Below are positions 56,338 through 64,000 of a stretch of DNA of 64,000 nucleotides, in pieces; the first letter of the stretch is position 1; each line of letters begins with the position of its first letter. The notes beneath the pieces are model-generated. The model saw nothing but the letters and a program-made list of their open reading frames with translations, was not told the origin of the DNA and did not search any database. Source of the DNA: Cycas panzhihuaensis (lineage: Eukaryota; Cycadophyta); assembly GCA_023213395.1 (NCBI GenBank), contig CM041465.1:194873741-194937740 (forward strand), in the 5' to 3' direction. A program made the position numbers and the translations under genes.

Positions 56338-58949
56338 CAAGGGGGCAGTGTTTCCCAGCTTTCGGGAATGGATACAGAATCACCAACTCAGGTAAGTGCA
56401 GGTATGTTTTTCGCATCGTCATCTCTTTCTTTTGATGAGTATTTGCTTGCATGCTTGCATGTGCATGGCTTTGTGGGCAACCTTGCCATTGTCCACACTT
56501 ATTTTAGCCTATGACGACTATAGCAGGGGCACACTCCTAGTGAGTGTGGCACCCTGGTGACCATATTACTTCTCGCATCTGCCCTCCTCACTCCAGGATC
56601 CATTAGGTTTGCGCCACCTCCGCCTGTGTGATGACTCACCATCGTCTGGTGAACTTGCCACCCCGCTCGAGCCCTATTTTTGCTCCCTTGGACCCGTTTG
56701 TTGGCATGTTTACCCCCGGGTAGGTGTTCTAGCTTTCCATTAGTCCTTTCGGTCATCTGCCCCCAACCTAGACTGGTTGGTAGGCCCCATTTTTGGCTCT
56801 AGGTTCGTACTGCCAGATTTTTCGCGGTACCGCCGAAATATCCGCGGTACCGCGAAATTCGTGGTGGTACGACTGTCTCAGGTTATTTTTAAAAATCCGC
56901 TGTGGCAATTTCGCATTTATTGTGAAACTGCCACGTGGCTCATGCCTTATTTCTCTTCCAGCCGCACCCTAATCATACGCTTTAGGGTTTTGTTTGAGTA
57001 CTTAAGCCCTTTTTGGCTCATTTTCAATGATTCTTTTTGCTCACTTTTGGAATTGCTCTCAAGGAAACATCATCCTGCTCTGCTCTTCTCTCTCATTGTT
57101 CTCTGCCATCGGACCAGCGTCCCTCCTTCAGTGCCCAACTCTCCTTTGGTGTGGCTGAGACATTCTCCCAGCCCCTCAAACACCTTGGAGAGGGCCTCTT
57201 TGGAGTGTTTTCTAGTTGATCTTTTCTTAGGCAGTCCATAAGTGCTCCCAAGTGCAGGTGTTTCTCCTCACATCTCATTAGCAGGGTCTCAAACCTATTG
57301 TGCTTCAGATCTGGGCTGATTTCTCAGCCCTTCTCTGCTGTTCTTTGGCTGAGGCATACTCCTTGCCTCCCCTACTCAGGTACTCTTGGTTTTAACATTA
57401 TTTTTTTGTGATATTCGTGCTCAGTCTAGCTTGCTCTTTGCTTGATCTTGCAAGTTAGTTTTCCTTCCGTTTGTGGGCTGTCATACCACTCTTTCTGTGC
57501 TTCTTGCCTGCATTTGCTGCTCAAGGCAACGACGTTGAGGGGTGGCATAGGTTTTGGAGAGGAGCTGGGTGGATTCCGTACCACCTTCCACGCTCCCTAA
57601 GCAGCTCTAAGCCCTCCAAAGCCTCCCTCTCGCCCCGTGCTGTCTTTGGCTTGCAAACAAGGGTTTGAAGGCTTCCTTTTGGTCACCCAAACCAGCGCTG
57701 TCATAAGTTACAGCACTGATTTGGGGCCTTTTGCTCAGGTTTGGGCATCACTCATAAGTCCCAACCACTAGTCTTTCTCCAACTTTCTTCCCGGCTGCCC
57801 GGCTTGCTCCTCATAGCATCCTGGTCCGCCGTGGGCTTCCTTGGGCTTCTCCTTGCCTTTTTTGCTGCCGTTTTCCAGCCCTTGCTCTTGGTCCTTTCCT
57901 CGCTGCCTCGTGGCTCTTGGGGGGAGGTTAGGGCATCATTTGCGGGAGGTAGTCCACTCCGAGGCTTACCGATCATTTGCTTTCGCCTTGGTCACTCTTT
58001 CTTGGGTATTTTCTTTGTTGGATTGGCACTAACGCATGTATGTTTAAGTTTATATTTATCACTTGAGCATATATTGTTAGATCTTTGTGTTGCATGTTAG
58101 TGCTCTTCCCCCGGGAAGGGAGAGACCGCCTTTGCTTGTAGGTATTCAGGGAGCGTGGAGGATACCGCCCGTTAGCCTCATTACCGGTAAGTACCTTTGT
58201 GCTTGTTATATTTTTCGTGTTGTTTCGCTTATTAGTTGGTGCTTCTTTTCTTTCTTGGCATCGCATTTGATTTTCCGGGGAAGGTAAGGAAGCCCCTCTT
58301 TTCTACCCGCCACAACGTCTTATATCCAACGCGCCGCGTGGAAGGTTTGGTGCTCCTCAAGAAGGCTTCTTCGTCACGCACGCCCTCGGTCCAGGTGCAC
58401 GTTTCGCTCCACTTTGCTACCTCCTTTTTGCCTTTTATTTTTCTTGTAGTAACTAGCACATTGAAAGATAAAAGGGGAAAATTTGGTGCCGTGTTTGGTT
58501 GCATTTCATTTACTTTTGTTACACATTTCTACTTTTACCATCTATAGGAAAGGTTGTAGGAACCCTCTTTCTCCACCTTTCTCCTCTTCTCTTCAACCAC
58601 ACAAGTGCCTTGCTTCTCGCATCACTTGTGTACCCGGTTAGGTTGTGTAGGCTTACTCTTGACTCTTTCCCTTTGGATTTCCTCTTCCCCCTTCTGGCCA
58701 CCCAAGGGTGGGAGGGTCCTACCCCTAGGTCAACCCAGGTTTGCCCTACGCACCTTCACCCCTTACTCGAAGCGGTGAAGGGTCACCCGATAATAGCCAT
58801 ACTCCATTGCAGATCCCGAACTCGCGCTCTGGCACACGGGGTGCTCTGCGTGATAGTTACTCACCTCTTAGGTCCCACCTTCTATCTTTTCACCACTCAC
58901 TCTCCCCCATACCTATCAGTTAGGTAGTTATCCCGTAGCAGCGTGTCTA
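56338..58949 (+). repeat. Gypsy-4 purine tract and 3' LTR
   Basis: The tract AAGGGGGCAG (56339-56348) precedes the LTR (56349-58949). The end GTCTA is aligned to GTCCA of the 5' LTR and to the equivalent end in Gypsy-5, which gives AAAAG as target duplication. The 5' and 3' LTRs differ mainly by scattered transitions and small indels (for example near 57095-57115). Confidence 0.85.
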
Positions 58950-58954
58950 AAAAG

Positions 58955-59952
58955 TAATATAAGTAAAATGTGATTGAATTAGTGAGAAATCATTTATTTT
59001 TCTATCTTTTGTTTTTCATTGATTAACTTAGTATAAATTGTGTTGAGGGTTGTTGAAAAGTGTTTGGGCTTGAGTTTGAGTTAATTAGTAAGTTGTTTGA
59101 TCAAAATGGGTCTCTATTTCACCATATAAAATTGCATAACCAAGTATGAAGGGCAATGGTATTTTGGAACCTTATGGCTATTATAAGTCAAGTTTAAATG
59201 ACTTTAAATATTTTTTAAGTCACCTAACATTGAAACACTAAAATTTAATCAATATTTTAATGTTTAGTAACTTAATAAAATGAAAACAAATAAATTATCA
59301 ACTATTGAGATTAGTGTGCAAGATAATTCTCTACTCATTATAGTAGTTTTCAAAAGATTTTAGCACAATATAAAGAGGAAAGGAGTATTATTTTAGCATT
59401 TTTTTGGCTATGTTTTGTTATTTTTTTACCTTTTGAGTGTGTTAGGTGTGTAGGGGGCTACATGGATGTTGATTGATCATTGCTACTATGTCATGATCAA
59501 GTGTGATAGCTATCAAAGTAAGATATATGAAAGTTTTTAGCAGTTTAAAGCTAAAATGAGCCAAAATTTGGCATTTTGGACAATATTCTAGGCTATTAGA
59601 GGGTGCACGACCCATATCATTGATATTAAGCTTTTATTTATTGTTGAAACAATGAAATATATCTATTTCCCACCATATAAAAGGCTTTTTCTAATGGAGA
59701 AAGTTATTGTAGAGGTCATTTATTAGTTTCAAATGAATTTAGAGTTAATTATTAACTATTGAGAATATTTCAAGCCATACTAGGTGTGTTGCAATTATGA
59801 AAAGAGGTCAAAGATGTAGAGTAAGGTATGGGGAGCATATTTAAAAAGCATGTGGGCCATATTTATTAGTTTTAAGGTGTTTTCTATTGAGTGATTTTAT
59901 TTGTGGAGATGTTCATTTGTGAATTTACACTCATATAATCTTCAGATTTTAT
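58955..59952. other. AT-rich spacer between Gypsy-4 and the Copia-5 fragment
   Basis: No gene was recognised. By position just before a copia gag it may include the leader and LTR of Copia-5, but no primer-binding site was found. Confidence 0.4.
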
Positions 59953-60378
59953 GATGGAGAAGTTATTACCTGTGATTTTTAATGGTAACAACTTTAATAA
60001 ATAAAACATCAGTATGAAGCTACATTTAATGGTGAATCAAATATGGATGGTAATTAAGGATCCAATTATTATAATTTCCCTTTATAAGAAGGAGAGAAAT
60101 TAGTTAGAAGAGAAGATTATGGCAATTGGTTTGCTAACTTTATCTCTTACCCTAGCTCAGAGAGCACTAATTTATAACCTCAAATCACCAAATGAGATAC
60201 TAACAAAGATGTTAGAGACCTTTGAGACAATGAAATTAAATCATTGTATTACTCTATTGATAGAGTTATTATATACTACCATTGAAGATAATAACAATAT
60301 TAGTGTTTACCTCAACAAGGTGACATATTTGAGAAATAAACTTGAATCTATTAAATTAGGATTTGTTGTTAAAGAGTC
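59953..60378 (+). pseudogene. Copia-5 gag fragment, cut by Gypsy-5
   Basis: The frame begins near M-M-E-K-L-L-P-V-I-F-N-G-N-N-F, the copia gag N-terminus, with M-K-L-H-L-M-V-N-Q next. It continues through N-I-S-V-Y-L-N-K-V-T-Y-L-R-N-K-L-E-S and closely resembles Copia-4 gag in motif and spacing. A stop lies just after the first motif. It ends at 60378, where the LTR of Gypsy-5 starts. Confidence 0.75.
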
Positions 60379-63101
60379 TGGATACGCGTCTATGGGATAA
60401 CTACCTAACTGAGTAGGAGTGGTAAGGGCGGTTGATGGCATAATTGGGAAAAGACCTACAAGTAGGGCAAATACCACGCAGGGCACCCCGTGCACTAGAG
60501 TGCGAGTTCAGGACCTGCAAATGGAATCTAGCTACCTAGAAGTGGTTCCCCACTTCAAACAAGGAGGAAAGGCATAGGGTTAGCCTAGGTTGACCTAAGG
60601 GAAGGATCCTCCTATCCTTGGATGGCCGGAAGGAGAAGGAGAAAACCCTTCAAGGGTTTCCCTAGAGCGAAGGGAAATAAGGAAAGGGTAGGCAAGCGAA
60701 TGGCCTACGAATAGGATCTCCTCGGTTACCCAGATAGGCAGAAAATTGAGAGAACACAAAGGGAATAACCAAAGGGAAGAGGTTATGGTGTGTGTAAGCA
60801 AACTAACCAAGCAAGCAAGTTGGTGAAGAAAGGGGGAAATTTGCAAGAGAGAAGAGGAAAAGGTGAAAGGGGAGGACTTCCTAAGACCTTTTCCTATGGC
60901 AAATATAATGTAGGAAATAAAGTGAACAAAATGTAAACCAAGACGGAGGTTGATTTCCCTTTCTTTTTCCGGTGAGCTAATTACTATTGCACCAAAATGC
61001 AAAAGAAAAAAAGGAGATGGGAGTAGAGCAAGAGTATGTACTCAGAACAGAGGTGTGACAAAGTGACGGCGTTCCCACGAGGCACTTGAAGTTGCTCCAC
61101 AAGGCACAGCGAACGTGAAGGGTTGCAGTAGACCGGAATGTGGGGCTTTCTTACCTTCCCCGAAAACAGTACTAAAGTACCAATAAAGTAAAGGAAAGGA
61201 ACAAAATGCTAGCAATAAATGAAATACTAAAGTAAAACATAAATGGAAGCACTTACCCATGAAGGAGGAAAGAGGAATGGATCCTTTGCGTCCTCCAAGT
61301 ACCTGCAAGTAATTGACAATATCCCCCTTTCTGGAGAAAGGGTGCTAGCATACAATGGAAAATCCTAATAATACATATACATATGAGGCAAGCATAAACT
61401 TAAATACATGCACATTAGTATTCAATATTATAATGATAAATTATAGCGAAAAATAACCAAAATAATGACGAGTGAACCGGAAGCCTTAGAGTGGCCCACC
61501 TCCTGCAAGGAACAACCCTACTTTCCCTTAAGAAGCCACAAGGCAGCGAGGGTAAGGCTATGCAAGAGGGCTAGAAATAGAGGCCACAAGGGTCAAAAGA
61601 GAGCCCAAAAGGATCTACAACACGCTGGGGTACTATGGGAAGCAAATCTGGTTGCCGGGGAAAAAGTTGGGCAAGGGACAAGTAGCCGAGGCTTATGTGA
61701 GTTACTCGGATAAAGGTGCAAGCCCCCAAATCAGTCTTTGCAACACCTGACAAGATCGATTTCAAAGGACTAAAAATAGCCTAACAAACCCCTGTTCAAT
61801 TACCAAGACCAGCACGGGGCAAAAGGGAAGGTTTGGGGGGCGAAGAGCCTCTTAAGGAGCGTGGAAGGTGGTGCGGAATCCACCCAGCTCTCACCCAAAT
61901 CCTATGTAACCCCTCTTTGCTGCTATCTTGAGTAAGAGATGCAGGAAAGGAGGCCCTAATGGCAGAAAAATGATAGCCCAAAATAAGGCAAGAACAACCT
62001 TCAAAGATCAAAGCAGGGGGAGCTAGAAAGCAAAATAGGGCATAAATTGGACAAGAAAGTAACTTAAACCAATAAATACCTAAGGAAGAGGGAGGAGGCT
62101 TTTGCCTCAGTCAAAAGCTGCTGAAAGAAGGCTAAGAATTCTACCAAAGAGCTATGGAACAACAGGTTTGGAACCCCTGCTAATGAGTTTGAAGGAAACA
62201 CCTGCACTTTGAGGATGCTTGATGGCTGCCTGAGCAAGGAAATGTTGAGATCTCTCCAAGGAGGCCCTCTCCAAGGCGTGTGAAGGGCTGAGAAGGTGTC
62301 CTAGCCATACCAAAGGAGAGCTGGGCATTGGAGGAGAGGTGCAGGTCCTGTAGCAGCAGTGGAGCAATAGGGAATAGTAGAGCACAGGGCATTTTTCCTT
62401 GAGAAGCATTCAAAAATTGAGTAAAAGATCCTAAAAATGACTTAGAGAGGACTTAAATACCCAGCCTAAACCCTAAATGAGCGATTAGGGCGCATCTGGC
62501 AGTGAGTCAAGTCACGAAACACGTGGCAGTTTTGTAATAAATATTAAATTGCCACGGCACATTTTTAAAAACAAACTTGAACAGTCGTCCAGCCGTAAAT
62601 TTCACGGTACCACAGAATTTGCAGTGGTACCGCGAATTTTGCTACGGTACGGAACTAGAAACCAAATCTGGCTCAGACAGCCAGCCTGGGCTATGGGCTA
62701 ATAACTAAGGAGGCTAATGGGGGGCTAAGACACCTACCTAAGGGTAGACAAGCCAACAAATGAGTCAAGAAGAGTAAAACTAGGACTCAAAAGATGTGAC
62801 AAGTCAACCAAATAATGACGGGTCATCACACGGGTAGGGGTGACATGAGCCAAATGGATCCTGAGGTGAGTAGGACAGAATGCGGGAAGTGGAATGGCCA
62901 CTGGGGTGTCACACTCGCTGGGAATGTGCCCCCACTATAGTCTTCATAGACTGAATAAGTGTAGATGACGACAAGGTCATCTAACATATCACAACATGCA
63001 AGCATATACTCATCTCAAAAGAAAGCAATGATAAGGTGAGAAGCATACCTGCACTTACCTGAGTTGATAACTCTGTATCCATTCTCGGAAGCCAAGAAAC
63101 A
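60379..63101 (-). repeat. Gypsy-5 3' LTR
   Basis: On the minus strand it starts TGTTTCTTGG at 63101, directly after the purine tract TAAGGGGGCAG (complement at 63102-63112), and ends ...TATCCA at 60379. It aligns along its length with the LTRs of Gypsy-4, including the GGTACCGC cluster (about 62600-62650) and the promoter-like region near 62450. It is about 2.7 kb. Confidence 0.87.
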
Positions 63102-63112
63102 CTGCCCCCTTA

Positions 63113-63489
63113 GCAGCAAGGCCTCACCGCTCGGAAGCATGGTGCGATGGCGAATGCTGGCAACACAACTGTCAGTAGCACATATGTATATAGATATATA
63201 AATCAAGATCATAAAAGTAGGTAAGGGTGTCGGCAAGTGTCGTGGCAGAACGCGTGGATATGAAGGTAGAGGTGGAGACAACATAGGGGCTACCTATGCG
63301 CCACCTGGAAACTGACAGGAAGAATAAGAAGGGCAAAGGGGCTTCCCCCACCACAAAAGATGCAGAGAGATGCACATAATCAAGTAGAAGAGTAAACAAG
63401 ATTGGTAGTCACCATAGTTTAGCCTCACTAGCACCTAGGTTTTAGAGGTGCAAATGGATCGCAAAGTGAAGTGCGTGATGACCTAGGGC
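63113..63489 (-). other. Gypsy-5 3' internal region between RNase H and purine tract
   Basis: This matches Gypsy-4 55990-56338 in reverse complement. It gives partly open frames in both copies but no domain was recognised. It is probably the 3' untranslated region. Confidence 0.55.
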
Positions 63490-63996
63490 TTGGGCGATAA
63501 GGTGGCCAAACAAGCCTCAGGGATAGTCAACAAGAAGAGAAAGGCAGTGCTCAAGGATGAGGCGAACGAGACTATCTACCTTAGCATTGAGGGCCTGAGG
63601 GATATGCTGAATGTCGACAGACAAGAAGCAGGCCAGGAGGGATCTGGCGGCGAAAGCAAGAGTTCTCAAGTGAGGGCATCACACCTAGTAAACATGGGTG
63701 AGATGGGACACCATAACTTGAGAGTCGCAAAGTAAAACAATGGGTCTGTGATGGAAATGGAGAGAATCAGTTAGGGCTTTAATAATAGCTGTGTATTCGG
63801 CTTCATTATTAGTAGCCTCTAGGAGGAAGACCCCAGAGCATAGGAAATCATGTCCAGAGGGGCTGCAAAGAATCCATACAGTGGTTGAAGGTCCAAGGTT
63901 ACCACGGCTTCTACCATCGGTAAAAATGTAGATGGACATGGATGACACAAAGTCTTGGTAGTAAATAAACAATGATGGAATGAAATCAACACTCAA
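63490..63996 (-). pseudogene. Gypsy-5 second RNase H
   Basis: On the minus strand the frame starting at 63996 reads I-Y-I-F-T-D-G-R-S, E-A-T-N-N-E-A-E-Y-T-A-I and I-V-L-L-C-D-S-Q-V-M-V, then stops near 63685. The C-terminal part continues in another frame to about 63490, with H-I-P-Q-A-L-N-A. The first active-site motif has D-G-R-S in place of D-G-G-S. Both copies of this ORF break after the third motif, so they share a weak spot or an ancestral lesion. Confidence 0.8.
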
Positions 63997-64000
63997 AAGG

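Larger units (their letters stand above)
47092..58949 (+). mobile_element. Gypsy-4, Tat-like Ty3/gypsy element with deleted pol core
   Basis: It is about 11.9 kb with LTRs of about 2.6 kb (47092-49670 and 56349-58949), both starting TGTTTCCC. Target duplications are CAAAG (47087-47091) and AAAAG (58950-58954), one mismatch. It is far more GC-rich than its surroundings. The internal region encodes gag, protease, the first part of reverse transcriptase fused to the integrase tail, and a separate second RNase H near the 3' end. Long LTRs, the extra RNase H and a non-Met primer-binding site fit the Tat/Ogre side of plant gypsy elements. The LTRs are alike nearly throughout, so the insertion is relatively young. 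Confidence 0.9.
60379..64000 (-). mobile_element. Gypsy-5, Tat-like element, 3' end only
   Basis: This is the same family as Gypsy-4 on the opposite strand. The visible part is the 3' LTR (60379-63101) and the 3' internal end with the second RNase H. The rest continues beyond the right edge. The left 5 bases before it (GAGTC, 60374-60378) should be its target duplication. It is somewhat more diverged from Gypsy-4 than the two Gypsy-4 LTRs are from each other. Confidence 0.88.

Overview
The window is nuclear DNA of a land plant and consists almost entirely of nested, mostly decayed LTR retrotransposons. The evidence for a plant is: Ty1/copia and Ty3/gypsy proteins of plant type; primer-binding sites matching the initiator-Met tRNA (TGGTATCAGAGC); a Tat-like gypsy family with a second RNase H; and a captured fragment of the plant Mfd-like transcription-repair coupling factor (TRCF) gene. 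No intact host gene, tRNA, rRNA, CRISPR array or organelle gene was found. The species cannot be named from the sequence. Element names below (Copia-1 to -5, Gypsy-1 to -5, TRG-1 and -2) are local labels.

Layout. 1-3839: Copia-1 (left end outside the window) inserted in the reverse transcriptase of Copia-2. 5272-16377: Copia-3, with matching 5-bp target duplications (GTTAT), broken in its integrase by Copia-4 (8402-14086, ATGGT/ATGGC). 16698-23576: Gypsy-1, a full-length decayed element with 1.05-1.1 kb LTRs and exact CCTTC duplications. 25663-38868: TRG-1, a pol-less element with exact ATTAG duplications, containing TRG-2 (27810-33712, minus strand, CAGTC/CAGTT). About 38.9-47.1 kb: very old AT-rich DNA with a minus-strand gypsy pol (Gypsy-2), a plus-strand gypsy gag (Gypsy-3), and two repeat blocks (P and Q) that also occur near 4.4 kb and 24 kb. 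47092-58949: Gypsy-4, a much more GC-rich Tat-like element with about 2.6-kb LTRs, whose pol core is deleted in frame. 60379 to the right edge: Gypsy-5, same family, opposite strand.

The most unusual part is the TRG pair. Both members have an iMet primer-binding site, a long leader studded with AGATCT, a short copia-type gag near the 3' end and no recognisable pol. Between leader and gag, each carries a different piece of host-like DNA antisense to the element: a TRCF cDNA-like fragment in TRG-2, and an unidentified block with possible coding pieces in TRG-1. This resembles a gene-transducing non-autonomous LTR family with a preferred cargo site.

The elements do not form a pathway. What can be reconstructed is their order of insertion. 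Old AT-rich DNA received Copia-3 (then Copia-4), Gypsy-1, and TRG-1 (then TRG-2). The GC-rich Gypsy-4 and Gypsy-5 look youngest, because their LTRs remain alike over most of their length and their frames are the least damaged. Boundaries were read by eye. Those fixed by LTR pairs plus target duplications are good to the base; other limits are approximate.
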